Positions 39,390 through 48,398 of a stretch of 48,398 nt of DNA are shown piece by piece (the first letter of the stretch is position 1; each line of letters begins with the position of its first letter). The notes under the pieces were generated by a model that was not told where the DNA came from, searched no databases, and worked only from the letters and a program-made list of their open reading frames with translations. This stretch comes from Gammaproteobacteria bacterium UBA2965. Its GTDB lineage: Bacteria; Pseudomonadota; Gammaproteobacteria; Pseudomonadales; Azotimanducaceae. The stretch lies in the NCBI GenBank assembly GCA_002348385.1, contig DEBD01000017.1:9240-57637 (forward strand), written 5' to 3'. The translations under genes and the position numbers were made by a program.

Positions 39390-40895
39390 ATGAACAAAGA
39401 AGTCCTGATGGTTGTAGACACGGTCTCCCACGAGAAGGGCGTTCCTAAGGACGTCATTTTTGAAGCCGTGGAGATAGCGCTGGCTACCGCCACCAAGAGA
39501 CGCTACGCCGAGAATGGTGAATTCCGCGTGTCTATCGACCGTGAGTCGGGCGCATACGAAACCTTCAGGGTGTGGACCGTGGAGGAGCCTGTAGAGGACG
39601 AGGAATACAATCCCGACGCACAGCTCACTCTCGAGCAGGCGCGGGAGCAGGAACCGAACCTCAATCTGGGTGACGTGATCGAAAAGCCGGTGGAGTCCGT
39701 TGAATTCGGGCGCATTGCCGCGCAGACGGCGAAGCAGGTGATCGTGCAGAAAGTACGCGAGGCCGAACGCGCTCAGGTGGTCGATGCCTATCTGCCCCGT
39801 GTTGGAGAGCTTGTCAGTGGGACGGTAAAGAAACTGGGTCGTGACAGCGTAATTGTAGATCTCGGTAACAATGCCGAGGGCCTGCTCACACGCGAGCACC
39901 TCATTCCTCGGGAGACGTTCCGGACTAGCGACCGGCTGCGCGCTCTGCTGCTGGAGGTCAATCCTGACAACCGCGGGCCGCAGCTGATTCTGACCCGCAC
40001 CTCACCCCTCATGCTGGCGGAGTTGTTCAAGATCGAGGTGCCTGAGATTGCTGAAGACGTCATCGAAATTCGTGGTGCCGCACGGGATCCGGGTTCGCGC
40101 GCGAAGATCGCAGTGAAGACCAACGACGGTCGCATCGATCCGGTGGGTGCCTGTGTAGGCATGCGTGGTTCCCGCGTGCAGGCGGTATCGGGTGAGCTGG
40201 CGGGAGAACGCATCGACATCGTGCCGTGGGACGACAATCCTGCGCAGCTGGCTATCAATTCCATGCAGCCCGCCGAGGTGGCCTCCATCGTGCTGGATGA
40301 AGACACCCACACCATGGACATCGCCGTCAACGAAGACAACCTGGCACAGGCCATCGGCCGCGGTGGGCAGAATGTGCGGCTGGCCAGCGACCTCACGGGC
40401 TGGACCCTGAACATCATGACCGAAGAGGATGCCGCGGCGAAGCAGGAAGAAGAGGCGGTCCGCTACATCGAGGAGTTCATGGAAACTCTGTCGGTTGACG
40501 AGGACGTCGCCGTCGTCCTGGTAGAAGAAGGGTTCACCACCCTCGACGAGATTGCCTACGTGCCCATCGAGGAAATGACCGCCATCGAAGGGTTTGACGA
40601 AGAGATCGTTGAAGAGCTGCGCAATCGAGCAAAGGATGCGCTGCTGACCCGGGCCATTGCCAGCGAAGAGTTGCTCGGCGAAAAGGAACCGGCCGAAGAC
40701 CTCCTCAATATGGAAGGCATGGAGCGCCGCCTGGCGTTTGAGCTGGCGAGTCACGACGTGATCTCCATGGAAGACCTAGCAGAGCTCGCTGTGCCGGATC
40801 TTCTGGAGATGGTTCCGGATCTCGAAGAGGAAGCGGCGGGCGCGCTGATCATGACCGCACGGGCCCCCTGGTTTGAAGAAGAAGCCGAGGAGTAA
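39390..40895 (+). CDS. nusA: Transcription termination/antitermination factor NusA
   Basis: NusA binds RNA polymerase and promotes pausing, termination or antitermination. The 501-residue protein has the N-terminal RNA-polymerase-binding domain (1-125), S1 domain (about 135-200, ending VIVDLGNNAEGLL), KH1 and KH2 (about 230-345), and two acidic-repeat domains in the C-terminus (about 370-420 and 440-500), so it is the full-length gammaproteobacterial type. NusA may act on the terminators in its own leader (known as autogenous control in E. coli). Confidence 0.98.
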   Translation: MNKEVLMVVDTVSHEKGVPKDVIFEAVEIALATATKRRYAENGEFRVSIDRESGAYETFRVWTVEEPVEDEEYNPDAQLTLEQAREQEPNLNLGDVIEKPVESVEFGRIAAQTAKQVIVQKVREAERAQVVDAYLPRVGELVSGTVKKLGRDSVIVDLGNNAEGLLTREHLIPRETFRTSDRLRALLLEVNPDNRGPQLILTRTSPLMLAELFKIEVPEIAEDVIEIRGAARDPGSRAKIAVKTNDGRIDPVGACVGMRGSRVQAVSGELAGERIDIVPWDDNPAQLAINSMQPAEVASIVLDEDTHTMDIAVNEDNLAQAIGRGGQNVRLASDLTGWTLNIMTEEDAAAKQEEEAVRYIEEFMETLSVDEDVAVVLVEEGFTTLDEIAYVPIEEMTAIEGFDEEIVEELRNRAKDALLTRAIASEELLGEKEPAEDLLNMEGMERRLAFELASHDVISMEDLAELAVPDLLEMVPDLEEEAAGALIMTARAPWFEEEAEE

Positions 40896-40911
40896 GCTCG
40901 AGGAATAATTG

Positions 40912-43458
40912 ATGGCGGAAGTCACGGTAAAACAACTCGCGGATACGGTAGGTGCCCCTGTCGATCGGCTGCTGCGCCAGATGCAGGAAGCGGGCCTCAC
41001 CCACGACAGCGAACAAGCGACGGTTTCCGAAGACGAAAAGCAGACACTGCTGGCGCACCTCAAGCGCAGCCACGGTTCCGACGACGCCGCGCCTAAGAAA
41101 ATCACAATGAAGCGGCGTGCGGTTGGTCAGCTGAAGACAGGCCAGGGCCGCAGCGGGCGAACGGTGAACGTGGAAGTTCGGCGCAAGCGTACGTACGTGA
41201 AGCGTGAGCCGGAGCCAGATCAGGCGACCAACGCCGCAGAGAAGCCGGCGGAAAGCGAGCCCAGTCAGCTGGAGCTGGAAGCGCAAAAGATCCGCGAAGA
41301 GGAAACCGCTCGCAAGGCGGCCGAAGAAGAAAGCCGCGCCAAAGAGACGGAGCGTAAGGCGGAAGAAGAGCGGCGCCAGGAAGAAGAACGCGTAAAGCAG
41401 CTGGAAGAGGAGCGGGCCAAGGAGCAGGCGGCAGAAAAAGAAAAGGTTGCGAAGCCTGCCGAAGAGGTGGCCGCCAAGGCGGCGTCCGATGCGGCCGAAG
41501 CGCAAGCTAAGGCTCAGGCCAGCGAGCGTGGCGGCAAGCGTGCCAAGGGTCGGGGCAAGGAGCGCGAAAAGGGCAAGCCCGATAGCGAGCCGCAGCGGCG
41601 CCGCGAGTTGTCCCTCAAGAGCAATCGGCGCAGCAAACGCCGACGGGCGGCACCCGCCATACAGGTGGAGCAGCAGGGTGGCGAGTTCAAGCCCACCGAT
41701 TTCATCGCCCGCGAGGTGGAGATTCCCGCTGTCATTAGTGTGGGAGAGCTGTCTCAACGCATGAGCGTGAAGGCAGGAGAGGTCATCAAGACGCTGATGG
41801 GTTTGGGTGTAATGGCCACCATCAACCAGTCGCTGGATCAGGACACCGCTACCCTGGTGGTAGAAGAGCTCGGTCACACGCCCAAGGCTATTCACGACGA
41901 TGCGCTGGAGCAGGCCCACGAGGCGTCGCTGCAGATCGAGGGAGAGGGGTCCAAACGAGCACCGGTGGTCACGGTGATGGGCCATGTGGATCACGGCAAG
42001 ACGTCGCTTCTGGACTACATCCGCGAGACTCGCGTTGCCAGCGGCGAAGCGGGGGGCATTACCCAGCACATAGGCGCCTACGCGGTAGAAACACCCCATG
42101 GCACCATCAGCTTTATCGATACGCCGGGGCACGCGGCCTTTACTGCTATGCGCGCTCGCGGAGCCCGGGTCACCGATATCGTTATTCTCGTGGTTGCGGC
42201 GGACGACGGCGTGATGCCGCAGACCGAAGAAGCCATTCAGCACGCCAAGGCGGCCGGAGTGCCCATGGTGGTGGCCATCAACAAGATGGACCTGGACGGC
42301 GCCGATCCGGACCGTGTCACCAACGACCTGCTTGCCCGAGAAGTGGTGCCCGAGAATCTCGGCGGGGATACCCAATTCATTCGCGTGTCGGCACATACCG
42401 GTGAAGGCATCGACGAGCTGCTCGAGGCAGTGCTGCTCCAGGCAGAGATCCTGGAGCTCTCGGCAGTAGTGGACGCACCTGGCCGCGGCGTGGTTATTGA
42501 ATCTCGTCTGGATCGTGGTCGCGGGCCGGTGTCCACCATGCTGGTCCAGAATGGCACACTCCAGCAGGGTGACGTGGTGATTGCTGGCGAATATCACGGC
42601 CGTGTGCGCGCTTTGCTCGATGAAACCGGTCAGCAGGTTCAATCGGCCGGTCCGTCCGTGCCGGCGGAAGTGCTGGGTATTGGCGGTACGCCTGCCGCCG
42701 GCGATGACTTTTCCGTAGTCACCGACGAGCGTACGGCTCGCGAGCTTGCGGAGTTTCGCCGTGACAAGAGCCAGGAGCAGCGGGTTGCCATGCAGCAGGC
42801 GGCCAAGCTTGACAACATGTTCGCCAACCTGGGTTCGGGCGAGAAGCGCGTACTCAAGATGGTGCTCAAGGCCGATGTGCGAGGCAGCCTCGAAGCTATC
42901 AACCAGGCCTTGGCAGACATGGGTAATGATGAGGTTGCCGCCAATGTGCTGGGCTCCGGCGTTGGCGCGATCACTGAAACTGACGCCAACATGGCGCTGA
43001 CCTACGGCGCGGTGCTGTTTGGATTTAACGTGCGTGCCGACAATTCAGCCAAAGCCATCATCGAACGTGAGGGGCTGGACCTCCGTTACTACAGCGTGAT
43101 TTACGAGCTGCTCGACGACGTTAAGCAGGTGCTCAGCGGGATGCTGGCTCCGGAGATGCGTGAAGAGATTGTCGGCATCGCGGAAGTGCGTGATGTATTC
43201 CGCTCGCCGCGCTACGGACAAGTGGCGGGTTGCATGGTTACCGAGGGTGCCGTGTTTCGAAACAAGCCGATTCGTGTGCTGCGTGACAACGTGGTGATCT
43301 TCGAAGGTGAGCTTGAATCGCTACGTCGCTTCAAAGACGACGTCAACGAGGTGCGCAGCGGAACCGAATGCGGTATCGGGGTGCGCAACTATAACGACGT
43401 GCGTGCCGGTGACCTGATCGAAGTGTTCGACGCCAAGGAAGTGGCTCGAGAGTTGTAG
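40912..43458 (+). CDS. infB: Translation initiation factor IF-2
   Basis: IF-2 brings the initiator tRNA to the 30S subunit and promotes subunit joining. The 848-residue protein has an N-terminal IF2_N domain (2-50), a long Lys/Glu/Arg/Ala-rich charged region (about 95-240), a second IF2_N, then the G domain with GHVDHGKT (357-364), DTPGHAAF and NKMD. Beta-barrel and initiator-tRNA-binding C-terminal domains follow. ATG 40912 has AGGA 8 bases upstream; the upstream TTG is less likely. Its partner tRNA, metY, heads this operon. Confidence 0.98.
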   Translation: MAEVTVKQLADTVGAPVDRLLRQMQEAGLTHDSEQATVSEDEKQTLLAHLKRSHGSDDAAPKKITMKRRAVGQLKTGQGRSGRTVNVEVRRKRTYVKREPEPDQATNAAEKPAESEPSQLELEAQKIREEETARKAAEEESRAKETERKAEEERRQEEERVKQLEEERAKEQAAEKEKVAKPAEEVAAKAASDAAEAQAKAQASERGGKRAKGRGKEREKGKPDSEPQRRRELSLKSNRRSKRRRAAPAIQVEQQGGEFKPTDFIAREVEIPAVISVGELSQRMSVKAGEVIKTLMGLGVMATINQSLDQDTATLVVEELGHTPKAIHDDALEQAHEASLQIEGEGSKRAPVVTVMGHVDHGKTSLLDYIRETRVASGEAGGITQHIGAYAVETPHGTISFIDTPGHAAFTAMRARGARVTDIVILVVAADDGVMPQTEEAIQHAKAAGVPMVVAINKMDLDGADPDRVTNDLLAREVVPENLGGDTQFIRVSAHTGEGIDELLEAVLLQAEILELSAVVDAPGRGVVIESRLDRGRGPVSTMLVQNGTLQQGDVVIAGEYHGRVRALLDETGQQVQSAGPSVPAEVLGIGGTPAAGDDFSVVTDERTARELAEFRRDKSQEQRVAMQQAAKLDNMFANLGSGEKRVLKMVLKADVRGSLEAINQALADMGNDEVAANVLGSGVGAITETDANMALTYGAVLFGFNVRADNSAKAIIEREGLDLRYYSVIYELLDDVKQVLSGMLAPEMREEIVGIAEVRDVFRSPRYGQVAGCMVTEGAVFRNKPIRVLRDNVVIFEGELESLRRFKDDVNEVRSGTECGIGVRNYNDVRAGDLIEVFDAKEVAREL

Positions 43459-43466
43459 CGAGCCGC

Positions 43467-43853
43467 ATGAAGGAATTTGGGCGAGATGTTCGGGTTGCAG
43501 ATTTCATTCGCGATGAGCTCGCGGAGACCATCCGCCGTGACATGCGCGATCCGCGCATTGGCATGGTTAGCGTGAACGACGTGACCGTGAGCAAGGATCT
43601 GTCGTTTGCCGACATCTATGTATCTTCCTGGCAGACCAGCGAGCCCGATGAGCGGGAGGAGTTCATCTCCGTGCTCAACAAGGCGGCAGGCTTCTTTCGC
43701 TCCGAGCTGGCGAAGCGTCATCGAATGCGCACCACGCCCAAGCTGCGATTTCACTACGATGAGGTGGTGGAAAGAGGCCCGGCGCTGGAGGCGCTCATAG
43801 AGTCGGCCATGCAGGCCGATGCTGAACAGCATTCCGAAGACAGAGACTCCTAA
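43467..43853 (+). CDS. rbfA: 30S ribosome-binding factor RbfA
   Basis: RbfA is a cold-shock KH-type factor for late 30S maturation. The 128-residue protein has RVADFIRDELAETIRRDMRDPRI (helix 1 and start of the fold), VTVSKDLSFADIYVS and the C-terminal LRFHYDEVVERG. It is 8 bases after infB and 5 before truB, all in one operon. Confidence 0.97.
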   Translation: MKEFGRDVRVADFIRDELAETIRRDMRDPRIGMVSVNDVTVSKDLSFADIYVSSWQTSEPDEREEFISVLNKAAGFFRSELAKRHRMRTTPKLRFHYDEVVERGPALEALIESAMQADAEQHSEDRDS

Positions 43854-43858
43854 GCAGC

Positions 43859-44788
43859 GTGGCTAAGAAACGACGCGGTAGAGATGTGAACGGTGTGATC
43901 GTTCTGGACAAACCCCAGGGGGTGAGTTCCAGCGACGCAGTGCAGCGCGCCAAGCGCCTGTTCAATGCGCGCAAGGTTGGCCACACGGGCGCCCTGGATC
44001 CGCTGGCTACGGGTGTGCTGCCCCTGTGTTTCGGCGAGGCAACTAAGTTTTCCCAGTACTTGCTGGCATCCGACAAGAAGTATGCGGTAACGGTGAAGCT
44101 GGGCGTTGCCACCGACAGCGGCGATGCCGACGGGCAGGTGGTTGAAACTCGCGATGTGGTCAACGTAGACGCCGGAAGGGTGGAATCTGCGTTGCGCTTT
44201 TTTCGTGGCGAGATCGATCAGATTCCGTCCATGTTCTCAGCCATCAAGTACCAGGGCCAGCCCTTGTACAAGCTAGCGCGCAAAGGCATCGAGGTAGAGC
44301 GCGAGGCGCGCCGCGTTACCGTATATTCCAACGAGCTGAAGTCCTTTGACGACGATCACATTCAGCTCGAGATCCACTGCAGTAAGGGCACCTATGTGCG
44401 CACCATTGTTCAGGAGCTTGGAGAGCTGCTGGAGTGCGGCGCGCATGTGGCGGCATTGCGCCGAACCATGGCCGGCCCCTACGAGGAATCGGATCTGCTG
44501 ACCTTCGAGGGGCTTGAGGCGGTGCTAGCGCAGGAAGGAACGTTGGATAGCCTGTTGCTTCCGGTTTCCAGTGCGGTGGGAGAGTTCCCCGAGGTAAGAT
44601 TGTCGGACAACACCGCCTACTACCTGCGGCAGGGTCAGCCGGTTATCGTACCCCACGCGCCGCCGAGCGGATGGGTTCGGCTGGCCGAGGTAGTAGAAGA
44701 CGACGTAACGCGCTTCATGGGCGTTGGAGAAATTCTGGACGATGGCCGCGTGGCGCCCCGGCGCCTGGTGGTCACGCCCTTGAGTTAA
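43859..44788 (+). CDS. truB: tRNA pseudouridine-55 synthase TruB
   Basis: TruB makes pseudouridine 55 in the T-loop of tRNAs. The 309-residue protein has the catalytic Asp47 in GHTGALDPLATGVLP, plus KYAVTVKLGVATDSGD and QIPSMFSAIKYQGQPLYKLARKG, core motifs, and a C-terminal PUA domain (about 240-309). The start is GTG 43859 five bases after rbfA, without its own clear ribosome-binding site, so coupling is likely. rpsO follows by 58 bases. Confidence 0.97.
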   Translation: MAKKRRGRDVNGVIVLDKPQGVSSSDAVQRAKRLFNARKVGHTGALDPLATGVLPLCFGEATKFSQYLLASDKKYAVTVKLGVATDSGDADGQVVETRDVVNVDAGRVESALRFFRGEIDQIPSMFSAIKYQGQPLYKLARKGIEVEREARRVTVYSNELKSFDDDHIQLEIHCSKGTYVRTIVQELGELLECGAHVAALRRTMAGPYEESDLLTFEGLEAVLAQEGTLDSLLLPVSSAVGEFPEVRLSDNTAYYLRQGQPVIVPHAPPSGWVRLAEVVEDDVTRFMGVGEILDDGRVAPRRLVVTPLS

Positions 44789-44809
44789 CTGTAGATATGC
44801 ACGGTTATC

Positions 44810-44832
44810 TTGAATTGCAAAAGCATATTCAA
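44810..44832 (+). promoter_or_regulatory. Hairpin abutting the rpsO ribosome-binding site
   Basis: TTGAATTGC (44810-44818) pairs with GCA and ATTCAA (44823-44832) around an AAAA loop with one bulged T, directly before AAGGAG (44833-44838). This may be the S15 autoregulatory site in the rpsO leader, though it is shorter than the E. coli pseudoknot. Confidence 0.45.
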
Positions 44833-44846
44833 AAGGAGAAATAGAG

Positions 44847-45116
44847 ATGGCGCTAAACGCCGAGAAGAAATCAGACATCATCAAGCAATACCAGACGGCA
44901 GAAGGAGACACCGGGTCTCCGGAAGTTCAGGTTGCGCTTTTGACACACAACATCAACTCATTGCAGGAACATTTCAGTAGCCACCAGAAAGATCATCATT
45001 CCCGTCGGGGATTGATTCGGATGGTGAACCAGCGGCGCAAGCTTCTGGATTATTTGAAAAGCAAAGATGCAACTCGCTACGCGGAATTGATTAAGAGACT
45101 AGGACTAAGACGTTAA
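44847..45116 (+). CDS. rpsO: 30S ribosomal protein S15
   Basis: S15 binds 16S rRNA and nucleates the central domain of the 30S subunit. The 89-residue protein has EGDTGSPEVQVALLTHNI and SRRGLIRMVNQRRKLLDYLK, typical of the family. AAGGAG lies 8 bases before the ATG. It sits between truB and pnp as in E. coli. Its start region carries the hairpin noted above. Confidence 0.98.
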   Translation: MALNAEKKSDIIKQYQTAEGDTGSPEVQVALLTHNINSLQEHFSSHQKDHHSRRGLIRMVNQRRKLLDYLKSKDATRYAELIKRLGLRR

Positions 45117-45154
45117 CCGCGAGCCAAGCAAGAAGAGAACACGGAGATAAAATT

Positions 45155-47254
45155 TTGAATCCAGTAACTAAAGAAATTCAATTCGGTGATCAAACCTTGA
45201 TCCTCGAAACCGGCCGGATCGCCAAGCAGGCGACCGGGGCGGTAATGGTCACCATGGGTGAAACCATGGTGTTGTGCACCGTTGTAGGCGCGAAATCCCC
45301 CCGACCGGGCCAGGACTTCTTTCCGCTCACGGTCAATTATCAGGAAAAAACCTACGCGGCAGGCAAGATCCCGGGTGGGTTCTTCCGCCGGGAAGGTCGC
45401 CCGAGTGAGAAAGAAACGCTCACCTGTCGGCTCATCGATCGGCCAATTCGGCCATTGTTCCCGAAGGGCTTCATGAACGAGGTGCAGGTGATCCCCACGG
45501 TGATGTCCGCGGACAAGGATCAGGATCCGGACATTGCTTCGCTGATCGGGACCTCCGCCGCGCTTGCCATTTCCGGCATTCCGTTCGCGGGCCCCATCGG
45601 TGCTGCCCGCGTGGGCTACAAGGATGGCAACTATCTGCTCAACCCCGGCTACGAAGCGCTGGAAGATTCCTTGCTGAGCATGGTAGTGGCGGGTACCGAC
45701 TCCGCCGTACTTATGGTGGAGTCGGAGGCTAAGGAACTTACCGAAGACGAGATGCTGGGCGGGGTATTGTTTGCCCATGACGCGATGCAGCCCGTTATCG
45801 AAGCCATCAAGGAACTCGCTGCCGAAGCCGGCAAACCCCAATGGGATTGGACGCCCGCGCCGACCAACGAAGCCCTTGAGCAAGCAGTTGCCGATAGCGT
45901 CAAGGCCGACCTGGGCGACGCCTATCGCATCAGCGACAAGATGCAGCGACAAGACAAGGTTTCCGAGCTGCGCGCCCGGGCCGTGGAAGAGCTCGCTGGT
46001 GGCGACCAGGCTGAATTCGACGCAGACGACGTTGCCGACATGTTCGGCAAGATCGAAAAGAACATCGTGCGCCAGCGCGTGATCGACGGCGAGGCGCGCA
46101 TCGACGGTCGCGATCTGCGAACCGTACGCCCCATTTCCGTGGAAGTAGGCTTCCTGCCGAAAACGCACGGATCGGCGCTGTTCACGCGGGGCGAAACCCA
46201 GGCCATCGTGGTGGCAACGCTCGGCACCATGCGCGACGCTGCGCTAGTAGATGCGTTGGAGGGCACGTTCAAAGACAACTTCATGCTGCACTACAACTTC
46301 CCCCCATACAGCGTGGGTGAAGCCGGCTTCATGAGTGGTCCCAAGCGTCGCGAGATCGGCCATGGCCGGCTAGCTCGCCGTGGCGTGCAGTCTATGCTGC
46401 CCAGCGTAGACGACTTCCCTTACACCCTGCGCGTGGTATCCGAAATCACCGAATCGAACGGTTCGAGTTCCATGGCCAGCGTCTGCGGAACCTCGCTCGC
46501 GCTCATGGATGCGGGCGTTCCCATGAAGGCGCCGGTAGCCGGTGTTGCCATGGGGCTGGTTAAGGAAGGCAACAAGTACGCCGTGCTCACCGATATTCTC
46601 GGTGACGAGGACCATCTGGGCGACATGGACTTCAAGGTGGCTGGATCCGCCAACGGGATCAACGCCCTGCAGATGGACATCAAGATCGACGGGATTACCG
46701 AAGAGATCATGGAAGCTGCCCTGGAGCAGGCGCGCGAAGGCCGCCTGCACATCCTCGGCGAGATGAACAAGGTGCTCGACCGATCGCGCGACACGATCTC
46801 CGAAAACGCACCCTCCATGGTGGTCATCAAGGTCCACCCGGACAAGATCCGCGACATCATCGGTAAGGGCGGGGCTACCATCCGCTCCATCGTCGAAGAG
46901 ACCGGTGCGGACATCGACATCGAAGACGACGGTAGCGTGCGCATCTACGCCGAAGACGCGGCCGCGAAGGACGCAGCAGTGGCCAAGATCGAGGAGATCA
47001 CGGCAGAAGCCGAGGTTGGCAAGATCTACACTGGCAAGGTGGCACGCATCGTGGACTTCGGTGCCTTCATAACGATCCTGCCTGGCAAAGACGGGTTGCT
47101 GCACATCTCCCAGATCGCCGAAGAGCGGGTGGAGAAAGTCACCGACTACCTCGAAGAGGGGCAGGAAGTGGAAGTGGTCGTGCTGGACGTGGACCAACGT
47201 GGTCGCATCAAGCTGTCCATGAAGGAAGTGTCCAACTACGCCCAATCCGCTTAG
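45155..47254 (+). CDS. pnp: Polyribonucleotide nucleotidyltransferase (PNPase)
   Basis: PNPase degrades RNA 3' to 5' with phosphate and forms part of the degradosome. The 699-residue protein has two RNase PH cores (about 10-140 and 310-450), with MSGPKRREIGHGRLARRG and SEITESNGSSSMASVCG in the second. Then come a KH domain with IIGKGG at 568-573, and a C-terminal S1 domain (about 620-690, GKVARIVDFGAF). The start is TTG 45155 with GGAG upstream. Only 38 bases separate it from rpsO, with no hairpin for RNase III as in E. coli. Confidence 0.98.
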   Translation: MNPVTKEIQFGDQTLILETGRIAKQATGAVMVTMGETMVLCTVVGAKSPRPGQDFFPLTVNYQEKTYAAGKIPGGFFRREGRPSEKETLTCRLIDRPIRPLFPKGFMNEVQVIPTVMSADKDQDPDIASLIGTSAALAISGIPFAGPIGAARVGYKDGNYLLNPGYEALEDSLLSMVVAGTDSAVLMVESEAKELTEDEMLGGVLFAHDAMQPVIEAIKELAAEAGKPQWDWTPAPTNEALEQAVADSVKADLGDAYRISDKMQRQDKVSELRARAVEELAGGDQAEFDADDVADMFGKIEKNIVRQRVIDGEARIDGRDLRTVRPISVEVGFLPKTHGSALFTRGETQAIVVATLGTMRDAALVDALEGTFKDNFMLHYNFPPYSVGEAGFMSGPKRREIGHGRLARRGVQSMLPSVDDFPYTLRVVSEITESNGSSSMASVCGTSLALMDAGVPMKAPVAGVAMGLVKEGNKYAVLTDILGDEDHLGDMDFKVAGSANGINALQMDIKIDGITEEIMEAALEQAREGRLHILGEMNKVLDRSRDTISENAPSMVVIKVHPDKIRDIIGKGGATIRSIVEETGADIDIEDDGSVRIYAEDAAAKDAAVAKIEEITAEAEVGKIYTGKVARIVDFGAFITILPGKDGLLHISQIAEERVEKVTDYLEEGQEVEVVVLDVDQRGRIKLSMKEVSNYAQSA

Positions 47255-47295
47255 CGGATTGGCATCGGCCTAACAGCCGACTACAAAGAGCCTAG

Positions 47296-47320
47296 CAGCG
47301 GGTCCCATGGGGGCCCGCTG
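47296..47320 (+). terminator. Terminator hairpin after pnp
   Basis: CAGCGGG (47296-47302) pairs with CCCGCTG (47314-47320), with a short inner CCC/GGG. TCGTTTG follows, so the T-run is weak. It lies about 40 bases after pnp and marks the end of the operon. The rest of 47255-47423 shows nothing else. Confidence 0.55.
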
Positions 47321-47423
47321 TCGTTTGTGCCCGACGGACAACGCCAAGCCTTGGAATTACCTGGCGGCCCTGCAGTCCTCCGCAACCTTCTTCTGCACCA
47401 CTGCCTCCACAGCCGTCTGATCG

Positions 47424-48398
<975 letters not shown>

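Noticed and set aside
40849..42642. Long open frame (597 codons) on the minus strand opposite infB
   Set aside because: It is antisense to the full IF-2 gene; its composition mirrors IF-2 codons and it has no family motif. A shadow of GC-rich coding.

Overview
This window is a GC-rich piece of a gammaproteobacterial chromosome. Three conserved gene blocks point to this: recN/hrcA/grpE-dnaK-dnaJ-dapB-carAB-greA-yhbY-rlmE-ftsH-folP-glmM-tpiA-secG; leuU-metY-rimP-nusA-infB-rbfA-truB-rpsO-pnp; and smpB-ratA-ratB-bamE. The tmRNA encodes the classic ANDENYALAA tag. A minor-pilin operon resembling that of Pseudomonas and a Na+-coupled SNF-type transporter suggest an aerobic, possibly marine, free-living lineage. 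I cannot place the genus.

Layout. 1-4.4 kb: the 3' part of thiL, a periplasmic retropepsin-like protease, and a minus-strand group (Sel1/TPR protein, small putative winged-helix protein, xseB, ispA). 4.6-4.95 kb: tmRNA (ssrA). 5-6 kb: a crotonase-family protein with altered catalytic residues. 6.1-12.7 kb: a minus-strand type IV pilus minor-pilin operon in the order fimT-pilV-pilW-pilX-unknown secreted protein-pilY1-pilE. 12.9-15.5 kb: a minus-strand cassette of a Rieske oxygenase, a 69-residue unknown protein and a D-2-hydroxyacid dehydrogenase. 15.6-16.1 kb: a divergent lumazine-synthase-like gene, probably a second RibH. 16.1-19.2 kb: smpB, SNF transporter, ratA, ratB, bamE. 19.2-26.9 kb: recN divergent from hrcA, then the heat-shock chaperone block with a sigma-32-type promoter, then dapB. 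27-38.4 kb: carA through secG. 38.4-47.3 kb: tRNA-Leu, initiator tRNA and the nusA/infB operon to pnp. 47.4 kb to the end: the C-terminal part of acetyl-CoA synthetase.

How the genes work together. Much of the window serves gene expression and its quality control: tmRNA and SmpB rescue stalled ribosomes; RimP, RbfA, TruB, RlmE, YhbY and IF2 act in ribosome biogenesis or initiation; NusA and GreA act on RNA polymerase; PNPase degrades RNA. DnaK-DnaJ-GrpE, FtsH and SecG handle folding, membrane proteolysis and export. Envelope genes (BamE, GlmM, the pilus operon) and biosynthetic genes (CarAB, DapB, FolP, IspA, ThiL) fill the rest.

The accessory part is essentially 5-16 kb, between ssrA and smpB. 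It holds the least understood genes: the altered crotonase, the Rieske cassette, the second RibH and the extra secreted protein in the pilus operon. I found no CRISPR array, transposase, phage gene, restriction system or recognisable defence island. No gap between genes exceeds 300 bases. I saw no clearly undescribed multi-gene system. The best leads are the Rieske cassette with its divergent RibH-like neighbour, the small secreted pilus-operon protein, and an initiator tRNA with a U-U pair at positions 1-72.
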